From Methanomicrobiales archaeon (GTDB lineage Archaea > Halobacteriota > Methanomicrobia > Methanomicrobiales > Methanoculleaceae), in NCBI GenBank assembly GCA_012511245.1, contig JAAZGM010000134.1, positions 1 to 64,000 on the forward strand: a stretch of DNA of 64,000 bases. The letters are read 5' to 3'. The translations under genes and the position numbers were made by a program. This document shows, piece by piece, positions 33,943 through 42,759 of the stretch; the stretch's first letter is position 1; every line of letters starts with the position of its first letter. The notes beneath the pieces are model-generated. The model did not search any database and had not been told where the DNA came from. It worked only from the letters and a program-made list of their open reading frames with translations.

Positions 33943-34545
33943 CTACTCTTCGCGGTATTCTGTCTGCTGTTCTTTTAAAGCCATATCTTGCCGCTCTGAC
34001 TCGATCTTCTGGGTGAACTCTGCGGCCCACCGCTCAATCTCTCCCGAGAAGAGCCTGCCAACCCGGAAGAGGACGATGATCGCCCAGAGGACCAGGAGGA
34101 TCAGGATTATGCCTGCAAGGACCGAGAAGATCCCCGCGATGAACGGCAGGAAGAACAGGTACGCGATGACGACAAGGAGCACGTAGGCAATACCCCGGAA
34201 TGCCCGCCGGTAGCGCGTCACCCTCTCTTCAGGTGTATCGCCTCGCGAGTATGCCACGGCGGCGTACCCCGCGATCGCGTCGGTGACGTCGAGGACCTCC
34301 TTGAATATACCAAGGATGATGATCACGAGCGCGACGAGGATTATCCCCGATATCAGGCTGCTAAGGCCGATCAGGCCAAAGAAGGACGGGTCCCCGAGCA
34401 TCGTTGCAAGCGGCTGGAAGACGAAGACGCCAAAGAGCCATATAAGGAATGCGGTGACGATGCCAACCACAATCTTTGGAATGCTATCATAGATCTCATG
34501 CCGGGATTCGGCAAGTAACTTTTCACGGTTTATCACACGAATCAC
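33943..34545 (-). CDS. membrane protein of unknown function
   Basis: A 200-residue protein with four to five helices: IVVGIVTAFLIWLFGVFVF, LIGLSSLISGIILVALVIIILGIF, ISYVLLVVIAYLFFLPFIAG-like segments at about 120-140, and SVLAGIILILLVLWAIIVLF. The ends are charged and cytoplasmic in appearance (C-terminal EFTQKIESERQDMALKEQQTEYREE). Paired with the small membrane protein that follows it. No enzymatic motif is seen. Confidence 0.7.
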   Translation of the reverse strand: MIRVINREKLLAESRHEIYDSIPKIVVGIVTAFLIWLFGVFVFQPLATMLGDPSFFGLIGLSSLISGIILVALVIIILGIFKEVLDVTDAIAGYAAVAYSRGDTPEERVTRYRRAFRGIAYVLLVVIAYLFFLPFIAGIFSVLAGIILILLVLWAIIVLFRVGRLFSGEIERWAAEFTQKIESERQDMALKEQQTEYREE

Positions 34546-34559
34546 CTTGATTCATATGG

Positions 34560-34839
34560 ACTTTAAGTGAGTACCCTTAAATAGTTTAGCCTGGATATGG
34601 GCCATTTATAGGCTATCTCCAGGAAAAAAAGCCTGTCTAATAGAACAAAATCGCATGATATCCCGTTATATGTCCTGGAGATCTGGACGGCCCGGCACGT
34701 TCTTCGGCGGGTTGCCACTCCTCCGCTTCCTGCCCGGCGGGTGCGCGGGGGGGAGGTCTTTCGCACACCCGGTATAACGTGCTCCTCCGCCGCCCTCCAC
34801 AGCTGTGTATTTGATGGATCATGCCCCAAGTAATACGAA
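34560..34839. other. intergenic region with a GC-rich block
   Basis: No gene is evident. Positions of about 34700-34760 carry a GC-rich block whose minus strand shares GCAGGAAGnGGAGGAG with copy F of the TATCGCCA element. It may be a highly diverged copy, but the TATCGCCA end is missing. Confidence 0.3.
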
Positions 34840-35202
34840 ATGCCGGATATGCGGGAGTTTAAGTGGAAGCAGTGCCTGGTCGTGCGTGCTGATATCAAGA
34901 TGAGCTGCGGCAAGAAGTGTGCGCAGATCGCTCATGCAGCCATAGGGGCATACGAGAAGGCCGATAAACTGGCAAGAAAAGCCTGGTTTGATGAGGGGCA
35001 GAAGAAAGTCGTGCTGAAGGCATCAAACGAGCGTCAGCTCTTTGAACTCAAGACGATAGCGGAACGAGCAGGTATCCCGGCATCGATCATACAGGATGCC
35101 GGGATGACCGAGATCCCGCCGGGAACCGTGACGGCGCTCGGCCTTGGCCCTGCCCGCTCCGAAGACCTCGACCGGATCACTGGAGACCTCTCCCTGCTAT
35201 GA
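34840..35202 (+). CDS. pth2: peptidyl-tRNA hydrolase, Pth2 type
   Basis: A 120-residue enzyme that frees tRNA from stalled peptidyl-tRNA. The family signature runs KQCLVVRADIKMSCGKKCAQIAHAAIGAY (catalytic Lys/Asp region), GQKKVVLKASNERQLFELKTIAERAGIPASIIQDAGMTEIPPGTVTALGLGPA. The length is standard. A second Met at 34849 (MREFKWKQ) is a possible start. The stop overlaps the truD start by 4 bases. Confidence 0.96.
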   Translation: MPDMREFKWKQCLVVRADIKMSCGKKCAQIAHAAIGAYEKADKLARKAWFDEGQKKVVLKASNERQLFELKTIAERAGIPASIIQDAGMTEIPPGTVTALGLGPARSEDLDRITGDLSLL

Positions 35203-36470
35203 TGCCCTCACCCCACCCCCTTGAGGTGGAACTCGGGATGCGCTACTACGCATCCGATACCCCCGGTATCGGTGGGCGGCTCCGCGCAAGCCCCGCCGAT
35301 TTTGTCGTCGACGAGCTCCCGCTCCCGATCAGCGATCCCGACGGGCCTTACCTCATCTGCCGGCTCACCAAGACGAACTGGGAACTTCAGCGGGCGGTCA
35401 AGGAGATTGCGAAACGGCTCGGCATCAGTCACCGGCGGATCGCCTGGGCGGGGACGAAGGACAAGAACGCGGTGACGACCCAGCTCATATCGATCTACGA
35501 CGTCTCACCCGAAACGGTCGAGCAGGTGCGCCTTGCGGATATCACGCTCGAGGCCGTCGGGCGGTCGCAGCACCCGCTCATCCTCGGCGGTCTTGAGGGC
35601 AACCGGTTCGATATCCTCATCCGCGACTGCATCGAGGATGACCTCCCGGCACGGGTGCAGGCGGCGACGGCCGTTTCATCCGCCGGGATACCGAACTACT
35701 ACGGGTTGCAGCGGTTTGGTGTTGTCCGGCCGGTCACGCACCTCGTCGGCGAGAGGATCCTCAAAGGCGACTACGAGGGCGCCGTGACCACCTACATCGG
35801 CCGGGCGTACCCCCGGGAGTCGGAAGAGGCACAGCATGCCCGGACTCATTTCGCCGAAACCCATGATGCGCGGGCGGCGCTCGCCGATCTCCCCGTCCGG
35901 ATGACCTATGAACGGGCTATGGCAAATCACCTCGTCGCAAACCCCGGCGACTACGCCGGCGCGCTCCGGGCGCTCCCCCCAAAGCTCCTCTCGCTCCTTG
36001 TGAGCGCATATCAGTCCTACCTCTTCAACCGCGCTCTCTCTTCACGGCTGGATGCTGGTATGTCGCTTACCGAGCCCGAAGTCGGCGATCGACTCCTCTT
36101 CTCGGGGGGTCGCGAGGATATTGTAACCGCACGAAACCGACAGGCTGCCCTGCTGCAGATCCGCCGTGGCCGAACCCGGGTCGCCCTCTTCATCCCGGGA
36201 GCCGGGGCGGTGGCATCATACGGGCCGATGGATGAGATCATGCAGGACCTGATGGCTGAGTCCGGGATCAGCGCCGGGGACTTCGAGCGTGCCTCCCGGT
36301 TCGTAGAGACGGCGTTTTCCGGTGTCCTCCGGTCGATAAGCCTCTTTGCAGATGTGGAGGCGGATGTATCCGGTACGGACGTCCGGCTCAAATTCACGCT
36401 TCCTCCCGGTCATTACGCAACGACGGTCTGCCGTGAGTACATGAAGGCCGACCCGTACATGATGATCTAA
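35199..36470 (+). CDS. truD: tRNA pseudouridine(13) synthase TruD
   Basis: A 423-residue pseudouridine synthase of the TruD/Pus7 family, which modifies U13 of tRNAs (in archaea, also other sites). The catalytic Asp88 lies in WAGTKDKNAVTTQ. Further family motifs are GNRFDILIRD, GIPNYYGLQRFGVVRP, and the TruD-specific insertion through residue 300. The archaeal C-terminal end (HYATTVCREYMKADP) is present. It is coupled to pth2. Its 3' end converges on the riboflavin reductase gene. Confidence 0.95.
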   Translation: MMPSPHPLEVELGMRYYASDTPGIGGRLRASPADFVVDELPLPISDPDGPYLICRLTKTNWELQRAVKEIAKRLGISHRRIAWAGTKDKNAVTTQLISIYDVSPETVEQVRLADITLEAVGRSQHPLILGGLEGNRFDILIRDCIEDDLPARVQAATAVSSAGIPNYYGLQRFGVVRPVTHLVGERILKGDYEGAVTTYIGRAYPRESEEAQHARTHFAETHDARAALADLPVRMTYERAMANHLVANPGDYAGALRALPPKLLSLLVSAYQSYLFNRALSSRLDAGMSLTEPEVGDRLLFSGGREDIVTARNRQAALLQIRRGRTRVALFIPGAGAVASYGPMDEIMQDLMAESGISAGDFERASRFVETAFSGVLRSISLFADVEADVSGTDVRLKFTLPPGHYATTVCREYMKADPYMMI

Positions 36471-36491
36471 GCGATCAAGACCCAAAAAAGA

Positions 36492-37181
36492 TTATTCGCG
36501 GGTGGGATGGTAGAGCACATCCCACTCGGTGATCAGGTTGCTCCCGCACATATAGTGGCGCTTCAAGGAGAGGCGGAACATCTCTTCTTCAGTCTCGATG
36601 TGCATGCCGCCGACGAGCGACGGGGTATCAGCGCCGCCGACGATGAACGGCAGGTGGATCAGGCGTATCTCATTGACAAGGTGGTGGTTCAGCATCGACC
36701 AGTTCAGCGTCGGCCCCCCCTCGATCATCATCCTGCCGACACCGTAGTCCCGCTTCAGGATACCCATCAACCCCGGCAGGTCGACCTCTCTCTCGCCCAT
36801 GACGACGACGTCGACACCGCTTTTCCGGAGACGGGCAACGTTCTCCTTCGGCGCCGCCTCGCTGACGGCGATGACCGTCCGCGCGTCAGGCCCGAGGATG
36901 TTTGCATCCGGTGGGATATCCGCCCGGTTGCTCGGAATAACGCGGAGCGGGCTTTTTCCCTCGACCAGCCTGACTGTCAGGAACGAGTTGTCGATCCTGA
37001 TGGTGTTTGCCCCTACCATGATGGCGTCGTATTCCGCCCGGGTCCGGTGAAGAAGGAGTTCGGTCTCGGGCGCCATGTATCTCATGAGGATCTTGCTTGA
37101 GGCACCGCGCTTCAGGGTAAGTTTCCCGTCGACGGTGATCTCCGACATCATGAGCACGTGCGGCCTGTCGTGTTCTGGCAT
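36492..37181 (-). CDS. 2,5-diamino-6-(ribosylamino)-4(3H)-pyrimidinone 5'-phosphate reductase
   Basis: A 229-residue RibD C-terminal-domain reductase. It carries out the NAD(P)H-dependent ribose reduction in archaeal riboflavin and F420 precursor synthesis. Motifs are HVLMMSEITVDGKLTLKRG, AIMVGANTIRIDNSFLTVR, the nucleotide-binding MMIEGGPTLNWSMLNHHLVNEIRLIHLPFIVGG. There is no N-terminal deaminase domain, as expected for archaea. Met 37181 (MPEHDRPHVLMMSE) is the natural start; the longer open frame upstream has no homology. Confidence 0.9.
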   Translation of the reverse strand: MPEHDRPHVLMMSEITVDGKLTLKRGASSKILMRYMAPETELLLHRTRAEYDAIMVGANTIRIDNSFLTVRLVEGKSPLRVIPSNRADIPPDANILGPDARTVIAVSEAAPKENVARLRKSGVDVVVMGEREVDLPGLMGILKRDYGVGRMMIEGGPTLNWSMLNHHLVNEIRLIHLPFIVGGADTPSLVGGMHIETEEEMFRLSLKRHYMCGSNLITEWDVLYHPTRE

Positions 37182-37326
37182 TGGAATTCGTTCCCGGTGA
37201 TATATCTGGCGGGAGCGTTTATGAATCTGATGATTTTTGCCGGTATGGAAATATTCGGGGTGAGTTGTTGCGCTCTGGCAGGACAGAGCAAAGGTTAAAC
37301 CCGAGACAGGCCGATAATTTAATGCG

Positions 37327-37959
37327 ATGAATATAACCTCCCTGCGGCCGAAATTCATCAAATATACGGAGCCTATCGCGTCGTTTTTTATACGCCTCGG
37401 TGTCACGCCAAACCAGATCTCCGTACTCTCCGTGTTCTTCGGTTTTTCGTGCGCGCTTGCCTTTGCCGGACGCTACTTCCTCGCCGGCAGCCTGCTCCTC
37501 CTCGCCTCGGCGATCCTCGATCTGGTGGATGGCAGCGTCGCCCGGAGGAATCACACGGAGAGCCGGTTCGGGGCGGTCTTCGACTGGGTCGCTGACAAAT
37601 ACGTCGATGCAGCGGTCATCCTCGGTGTGGGGTTCTCCGGCATCCCCATCATAAGCCAGTTCATCGATGTCCCGCCGGTTGCCGACTTCGGTATCGTGGG
37701 GCTGGCACTTGCCGGGTCGCTGATCAACACCTTCATCAAGCCGGTCACATACGCAGAGATCGGTTTCTCGGAGAGGATTGCCGGGAAGATCGAGGATCCT
37801 CTTGAGGGTGTCGGATTCTTCGGGCGGCCCGAGACAATCCTTGTGCTGGTGCTCGGCGGCATAACCGGGTACATCTGGGTTGCAATCCTCCTCATCGCAG
37901 TCTGCACGAATCTCTCTGCAGTCCAGCGGATCTTCTACCTCTACCGGCGGTATTCCTGA
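37327..37959 (+). CDS. archaetidylinositol phosphate synthase-type CDP-alcohol phosphatidyltransferase
   Basis: A 210-residue membrane enzyme. The CDP-alcohol transferase motif D-x2-DG-x2-AR-x8-G-x3-D-x3-D is fully present in LDLVDGSVARRN onward (about residues 64-87). About six helices surround it. Similarity at the N-terminus (MNITSLRPKFIKYTEPIASFFIRLGVTPNQIS) points to the archaetidylinositol phosphate synthase branch, which joins CDP-archaeol and inositol 1-phosphate in polar-lipid synthesis. Another head group cannot be excluded. Confidence 0.85.
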   Translation: MNITSLRPKFIKYTEPIASFFIRLGVTPNQISVLSVFFGFSCALAFAGRYFLAGSLLLLASAILDLVDGSVARRNHTESRFGAVFDWVADKYVDAAVILGVGFSGIPIISQFIDVPPVADFGIVGLALAGSLINTFIKPVTYAEIGFSERIAGKIEDPLEGVGFFGRPETILVLVLGGITGYIWVAILLIAVCTNLSAVQRIFYLYRRYS

Positions 37960-38293
37960 CCGATTCACATCTTTTATCGCTCTGTTGAAACCCTGTCCTG
38001 ATCTTCATCCTCACCCTGATGTGGCTGATGCCGGACTCGATCTGTCTCCTGCCGACCTTTTTCTCAGGTGTACCTTCAGACAGTGGATCGTGAGGGGTAC
38101 TGCCGTTGACAGATGGCAGATCTTAGCGCTCCTCCCCCTTCAGGATGGGGACAATGCCCGGGTGTTGCTGGTAGAGAATCGTGTCGGGGGTGCAGGCATC
38201 ACATCTCTCTGGCCAGCATCCCCAACACGGTGGATCGTTTGGGGTATCGCCATCGGGTAGCGGTTTGCGGGGAGGAGGGTCTCCACCCTGTGT
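37960..38293. other. intergenic region containing a repeat element copy
   Basis: This is a 334-base space between the lipid gene and archaeosortase. No gene is supported; open frames here are composition artefacts. It holds TATCGCCA element copy D at its right end. Confidence 0.4.
38245..38291 (+). repeat. TATCGCCA hairpin element, copy D
   Basis: TATCGCCAT at 38245-38253 is followed by a G-rich tract (GGGTAGCGGTTTGCGGGGAGG) and the short hairpin AGGGT-CTCC-ACCCT at 38276-38289. The order of parts is that of copies A and C. Confidence 0.4.
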
Positions 38294-39118
38294 TTAGCGC
38301 TCGGTTTTTCCAGCGTTTGGCCGAATGATCCGTTCCACCTCACTGCGGTAGAGGCGGTAGAGGCTGTCGGCGAGGGTGCCGAGCTGGGGCACGACCATGA
38401 AGAGGGTATACGCGAGGATGACAAGAAAGACCAGTGCTCCGAGTTCTGCCATGACATTGTGCGCCCAGAAAAAACTCTCGTAGCCGAACTCCCCGTTGCC
38501 GGCGATCCCCGGGAGGTAGGGGAACCACTGCTCGGTGTAGGCCGTGATGACAAAGACGTTCCGGACGATGTTCAGGATATATATCGTCGGGAAGACGATG
38601 AGGAAACCTGCGGCTTTCTGCTTCAGCGTCGACTGCACACCCCAGGCGACCCCGAGCATGATCGCGATGCTCTGGATACCGGTGCAGGCAAGGATGATCT
38701 CGGTCTGGAGGCCGTTTCGCTCCATCAGATTCCAGCCCTGGAAGGTTACCGGATAACCGACCGCTGCAAGTGCCGCTGCTGTCTGGTTGGTGACGACTGC
38801 AATCAGCCAATCCCCGAGTGCGGGTATGTAGCCGAAAGGCGCGTAGATCAGGAACGCCACGGCAGCTATCATCGAGATCTGCATCACCCGGGGGTCGTCG
38901 CGGAGCAGGTATTTTGCGGTTATGTAGAGGAAAGGTATCGAGAGGAAGGCTATCGCCGGGTACATGAAGTTATTGAGGGAGAAGTAGTAGGGAAGTTCAA
39001 AGAAGAGATATCCGACGATGCTTATCCACCCGCCGAGTGCGAAGTACTTCCGGAATCTGCCCGGGACAAGAAAGATAAGAAAGCAGATGCAGGAGATCAG
39101 CACCAGATAATCCTTCAT
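38294..39118 (-). CDS. artA: archaeosortase A
   Basis: A 274-residue membrane protein with about eight helices. It is the transpeptidase-like enzyme that processes surface proteins with a PGF-CTERM tail and links them to lipid. The catalytic triad of the exosortase/archaeosortase family is present: Cys145 in ACTGIQS, Arg186 in NIVRNVF, His220 in FFWAHNV. No PGF-CTERM substrate protein is encoded in this window, so the targets are elsewhere. Confidence 0.93.
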   Translation of the reverse strand: MKDYLVLISCICFLIFLVPGRFRKYFALGGWISIVGYLFFELPYYFSLNNFMYPAIAFLSIPFLYITAKYLLRDDPRVMQISMIAAVAFLIYAPFGYIPALGDWLIAVVTNQTAAALAAVGYPVTFQGWNLMERNGLQTEIILACTGIQSIAIMLGVAWGVQSTLKQKAAGFLIVFPTIYILNIVRNVFVITAYTEQWFPYLPGIAGNGEFGYESFFWAHNVMAELGALVFLVILAYTLFMVVPQLGTLADSLYRLYRSEVERIIRPNAGKTER

Positions 39119-39243
39119 CTTTTATCCTTCGGTGTATCTGGCTATAATTATTTGCGCACCCCCCCGTCCCCGGGCCGCATGCCATGCAACCGATCATGCG
39201 GCATGACCAAGAATTAATTGCGATCGCCGCTCAACTTATTATA

Positions 39244-39558
39244 ATGATGTTCTGTCCGCAGTGTAAGGGTCTGATGATATCATCCGGAGGTCAGATGAAG
39301 TGCAAAAAGTGTGGCTATATCCGGGCAATCGACGAATCTGACCGGTTAAAGAAGACAGACAAGCGTGTGGAGAAGGAGATCACCATCGTCGACGAAGAAG
39401 ATAGGATTGCAACCCTCCCGACCACGACCATCAAGTGTCCGGAATGTGACTGCACGACGGCGTTCTGGTGGCTGCGGCAGTTGCGTGCGGCGGATGAGAG
39501 CGAGGTCAGGTTCTTCCGGTGCACTGCCTGTGGGAAGACCTGGCGCGAGTACGATTGA
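39244..39558 (+). CDS. tfs: transcription factor S (TFS)
   Basis: A 104-residue RNA polymerase cleavage-stimulating factor, homologous to RPB9 and TFIIS. The N-terminal ribbon is MMFCPQCKGLMISSGGQMKCKKCGY. The C-terminal TFIIS-type ribbon is CPECDCTTAFWWLRQLRAADESEVRFFRCTACGKTWREY, with the Asp-Glu pair (in AADES) that enters the polymerase active site. Starts at 39244 or 39247 are equivalent (Met-Met). Full length and apparently functional. Confidence 0.95.
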   Translation: MMFCPQCKGLMISSGGQMKCKKCGYIRAIDESDRLKKTDKRVEKEITIVDEEDRIATLPTTTIKCPECDCTTAFWWLRQLRAADESEVRFFRCTACGKTWREYD

Positions 39559-39805
39559 TCGGGCTGGTTTACCGTTCTGGTACCCCTCTCGGGGTGCACT
39601 TTATTTCATCAAATATTTGCGTCCTCTCCTCTGGTTCACGCGTTTTCACTTCTTGCTGCCCGCTCTTTCCCGATACCGGCTCCTATGAAGGCGTGGGTGC
39701 TGTATGCCCTGATGCAGCTGTCAACCACTTCAACGCAGTTCTGGTAACCATCCCCCATTGTTTACCCTCTGGTGCACCTGCCCCTTCGACCAGAATGTTG
39801 ATATA
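39559..39805. other. intergenic region between tfs and the acs promoter
   Basis: About 250 bases with no supported gene. It is less GC-rich than the coding regions, and no RNA or repeat is recognised. The acs promoter begins at its right end. Confidence 0.35.
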
Positions 39806-39831
39806 ATTATACATTATTAATAATGTATAAT
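39806..39831. promoter_or_regulatory. 26-bp perfect palindrome at the acs promoter
   Basis: ATTATACATTATT (39806-39818) is followed at once by its exact reverse complement (39819-39831). It overlaps the end of a TATA-like GATATAATTA (39799-39808) and ends 12 bases before the acs ATG at 39844. A GAGGT ribosome site (39833-39837) follows. Length and position suggest an operator for a dimeric or tetrameric repressor. Confidence 0.6.
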
Positions 39832-39843
39832 CGAGGTACTCGG

Positions 39844-41742
39844 ATGGCGGAAAACTTTGATGTCAAACTCGAGGAGGCGAAATACTACACCCCTGAAACC
39901 ATCTGCAGGGAGCAATCCTGGGTTGGGGACTACAACAGGGCCTACCGGGATTTCCTTGCAGATCCTGATGGGTTCTGGGACGGTGTCGCCAGAGAGCTTG
40001 AGTGGTTCCAGCCCTGGGACCGGGTGAAGGAGTGGAACTACCCCTATGCGAGGTGGTTCCTGAACGCCAAACTCAACGTCACCTACAACTGCCTGGACCG
40101 TCACGTCCAGAACCAGCGGCGAAACAAGGTTGCGATCATGTGGCGGGGAGAGAACGAGGACGAGGAGCGGATCCTCACCTACCGTCAGCTCTACCATGCG
40201 GTCTGCCGGTTTGCAAACGGTCTTACGCGCCTCGGCGTCGTGAAGGGCGATCGGGTCTGCATCTACATGCCGCTCGTCCCCGAGCAGATCATCGCCATGC
40301 TTGCCTGCGCCCGCATCGGGGCGATCCACTCGGTCGTCTTCGGCGGGTTCGGCGTCAGGGCGCTCAACCAGCGGATCAAGGGCATCGGCGCCAAAGTGGT
40401 CGTCACCGCTGACTTCACCTACCGGCGCGGCAAGGCGATCCCGCTCAAGAATGTCGTCGAGGAGGCTGTCGTCAATGCACCCTCCGTCGAGCGTATCGTC
40501 ATTCTTCGGCGTGATCTCGACAAACCCGTGGAGATCCACCCCGAGATGGAGGTTGACTTCCACAGTATGATGGAGGACGTGGAGCGAGAGTGCCCGGCAG
40601 AGCCGATGGATGCTGAGGATCCGCTCTTCATCCTGTATACGAGCGGCACCACCGGGACACCGAAGGGCATCGTGCATACCTGCGGTGGGTATATGGTCGG
40701 GACTTACTACACGACGAAGAACGTCTTTGATATCAAAGACAGCGACATCTTCTGGTGCACCGCCGACCCCGGCTGGATCACCGGTCACAGTTACTGTGTC
40801 TACGGCCCGCTCCTGAACGGTGCAACCTGCCTCATCACAGAAGCAACCCCGGATTACCCTGATCCGGGCACCTACTGGGACCTCATCGAGGAGTACGGTG
40901 TCACCATCTTCTACACCGCCCCGACCGCCATACGGATGTTCATGCGGGTGGGAGAAGAGTGGCCAAACCGCTACAACCTCTCGTCGCTCCGTATCCTCGG
41001 ATCGGTCGGTGAACCGCTCAACCCCGAGGCGTTCGAGTGGTACTACCATACCATCGGGAAAGACCGGTGCCCGATCATGGATACCTGGTGGCAGACCGAG
41101 ACGGGGATGCACATGCTGACAACGACGATCGGCGAACCTATGCGCCCTGGATTCGTGGGAAGGCCGATCCCGGGCGTCATCGCGGATGTCGTCGATGCAG
41201 CGGGGAATCCTGTTCCACCGGGTACGGGCGGCCTTCTGGTCATCAAAGATCCCTGGCCGTCGATGATGCGGACGATCTGGGACGATGACGAGCGCTACTG
41301 TAAGTACTGGAACACCATCCCGGGCTGCTACACTGCGGCTGATCTTGCGGTGAAAGACAGAGACGGCTACATCATGGTCATCGGGAGGTCCGACGACCTG
41401 ATCGTCGTCGCCGGGCATAACATCGGGACGGCCGAGGTCGAGAGTGCGCTCGTATCCCATGAAGCGGTGGCGGAAGCCGCCGTCATCGGGAAACCCGATA
41501 CCCTGAAGGGGAACACAATCAAAGCCTTCGTCATCCTCAGGGATGGCCGGCATCCGGGTGAGAAGCTGAGAAATGACCTTGTCTACCATGTCAGGATGAC
41601 GCTCGGCCCCATCGCCATACCGTCCGAGATCGAGTTCGTCGAGGCGCTCCCAAAAACCCGGAGCGGCAAGATCATGAGGCGGGTCTTAAAAGCGCAGGAA
41701 ATGGGTATGGACCCCGGTGATATCTCGACCCTGGAAGACTGA
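39844..41742 (+). CDS. acs: acetate--CoA ligase (AMP-forming)
   Basis: A 632-residue acetyl-CoA synthetase converting acetate, CoA and ATP to acetyl-CoA, AMP and PPi. The P-loop YTSGTTGTPKGIVHT is at about residues 262-276. The aromatic motif DTWWQTETG binds acetyl-AMP, and SDDLIVVAGHNIG is the hinge region. RSGKIMRR near the C-terminus carries the catalytic Lys that is acetylated for control in many species. Met 39844 follows a GAGGT site by 6 bases; an upstream Met at 39823 lies inside the palindrome. In a hydrogenotrophic methanogen it supplies cell carbon from acetate. Confidence 0.96.
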   Translation: MAENFDVKLEEAKYYTPETICREQSWVGDYNRAYRDFLADPDGFWDGVARELEWFQPWDRVKEWNYPYARWFLNAKLNVTYNCLDRHVQNQRRNKVAIMWRGENEDEERILTYRQLYHAVCRFANGLTRLGVVKGDRVCIYMPLVPEQIIAMLACARIGAIHSVVFGGFGVRALNQRIKGIGAKVVVTADFTYRRGKAIPLKNVVEEAVVNAPSVERIVILRRDLDKPVEIHPEMEVDFHSMMEDVERECPAEPMDAEDPLFILYTSGTTGTPKGIVHTCGGYMVGTYYTTKNVFDIKDSDIFWCTADPGWITGHSYCVYGPLLNGATCLITEATPDYPDPGTYWDLIEEYGVTIFYTAPTAIRMFMRVGEEWPNRYNLSSLRILGSVGEPLNPEAFEWYYHTIGKDRCPIMDTWWQTETGMHMLTTTIGEPMRPGFVGRPIPGVIADVVDAAGNPVPPGTGGLLVIKDPWPSMMRTIWDDDERYCKYWNTIPGCYTAADLAVKDRDGYIMVIGRSDDLIVVAGHNIGTAEVESALVSHEAVAEAAVIGKPDTLKGNTIKAFVILRDGRHPGEKLRNDLVYHVRMTLGPIAIPSEIEFVEALPKTRSGKIMRRVLKAQEMGMDPGDISTLED

Positions 41743-41752
41743 ATAACCAACT

Positions 41753-41762
41753 ATTTATATAC
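41753..41762 (+). promoter_or_regulatory. TATA box of tbp
   Basis: ATTTATATAC lies 22-31 bases before the tbp ATG, so the transcript probably starts at or next to the start codon. The tbp mRNA would then be leaderless or nearly so. Confidence 0.5.
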
Positions 41763-41783
41763 TTTTTTAAGCATGCTATATAT

Positions 41784-42347
41784 ATGAATGAGCACAGACC
41801 AGAGGAGTCCCTCAAGATAGAAAATATCGTCGCTTCCGCGAAAGTGACGGAATCTCTTGATCTGCCTTCTCTTGCGTCCCAGCTGAAGGATGCGGAATAC
41901 AATAAAAAACGGTTCCCCGGCGTCGTTCTCCGGATGCAGGACCCCAAGATCGCCGCGCTCGTCTTTGGTTCCGGGAAGGTCGTCCTGACCGGTGCAAAGA
42001 GCATCGACAACCTCTCACGAGGTCTTGAGATCCTCGTCGAAAAGTTGCGGGCACTCGGCATTGAGATCCCCGGGAGTCCGACCTACAAGGTCCAGAACAT
42101 CGTCACATCCGCCGACCTCGGGACACCGATCAACCTCAATAAGATTGCCGTGGGCTTCAACCTGGACAAGATCGAGTACGAACCCGAGCAGTTTCCCGGG
42201 CTTGTATACCGCCTCGACGATCCGAAGGTGGTTGTCCTTCTCTTCGGGTCCGGCAAACTGATCATCACAGGCGGAAAGGTGCCTGAGGATGCCCAGCGAG
42301 CAGTACAGCGGATCCTCTCTGAGCTCTCCAGTCTTGGTCTTATCTGA
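41784..42347 (+). CDS. tbp: TATA-box-binding protein
   Basis: A 187-residue general transcription factor that binds TATA boxes and recruits TFB. Two direct repeats of the saddle are visible: KIENIVASAKVTESLDLPSLASQL...FPGVVLRMQDPKIAALVFGSGKVVLTGAKS (residues of about 10-90) and YKVQNIVTSADLGTPINLNKIAVGF...FPGLVYRLDDPKVVVLLFGSGKLIITGGK (about 100-175). It is complete. A T-rich stretch (42368-42375) after the stop is a likely terminator. Confidence 0.97.
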   Translation: MNEHRPEESLKIENIVASAKVTESLDLPSLASQLKDAEYNKKRFPGVVLRMQDPKIAALVFGSGKVVLTGAKSIDNLSRGLEILVEKLRALGIEIPGSPTYKVQNIVTSADLGTPINLNKIAVGFNLDKIEYEPEQFPGLVYRLDDPKVVVLLFGSGKLIITGGKVPEDAQRAVQRILSELSSLGLI

Positions 42348-42361
42348 AACCCACCTGATAA

Positions 42362-42376
42362 CTCATTCCTTTTTTG
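42362..42376 (+). terminator. T-rich terminator after tbp
   Basis: The run CCTTTTTTG lies about 20 bases past the tbp stop. Archaeal transcription commonly ends at such T runs. Confidence 0.4.
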
Positions 42377-42447
42377 TATGGCAAGGGCTTATCAGCCCGG
42401 TACGTCACTGGCCTGATACCCCGGGATATGCGCGAAATGCATCGGCA

Positions 42448-42470
42448 GAGCACCGGGGTTGCCGGTGCTC
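42448..42470. repeat. intergenic hairpin
   Basis: GAGCACCGG-GGTTG-CCGGTGCTC is a perfect 9-bp stem with a 5-base loop, in the 412-base gap (42348-42759) between tbp and the HTH gene. Its role is unknown. Apart from this and the promoter sites, the gap shows nothing recognisable. Confidence 0.4.
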
Positions 42471-42735
42471 CGAAAGAGTTATCCCGGTAACCCCGGCGGA
42501 TCGCAATAGACACAAACCCGGGAGATGATGTGGCTATTCATCTGGCGCCCGGTAATCCTCTTGTTCACCGTATCCTGCCACCAGAGGAGTATTTCTCAGC
42601 AGTTGCAGGAGTGTGATCCGGCGAGAAAAGGGCGGCTCTCAAAGGGTTGATGATTCATCAAGTCATTAAAATCCGACGCAATCGCCTGATCTCCTATTAA
42701 AATAATAATATTTTTATAGTCGGATTTAAAACACT

Positions 42736-42747
42736 AGATAAGTATCT
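42736..42747. promoter_or_regulatory. small palindrome between TATA region and start of the HTH gene
   Basis: AGATA-AG-TATCT is an inverted repeat 12 bases before the ATG at 42760, downstream of an AT-rich TATA region (about 42700-42720). It is a candidate autoregulatory site. Confidence 0.35.
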
Positions 42748-42759
42748 GATGGTGAATGG

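Noticed and set aside
39817..41589. 590-codon open frame antisense to acs
   Set aside because: Same cause: a mirror of acs codon use, biased composition and no recognisable fold.
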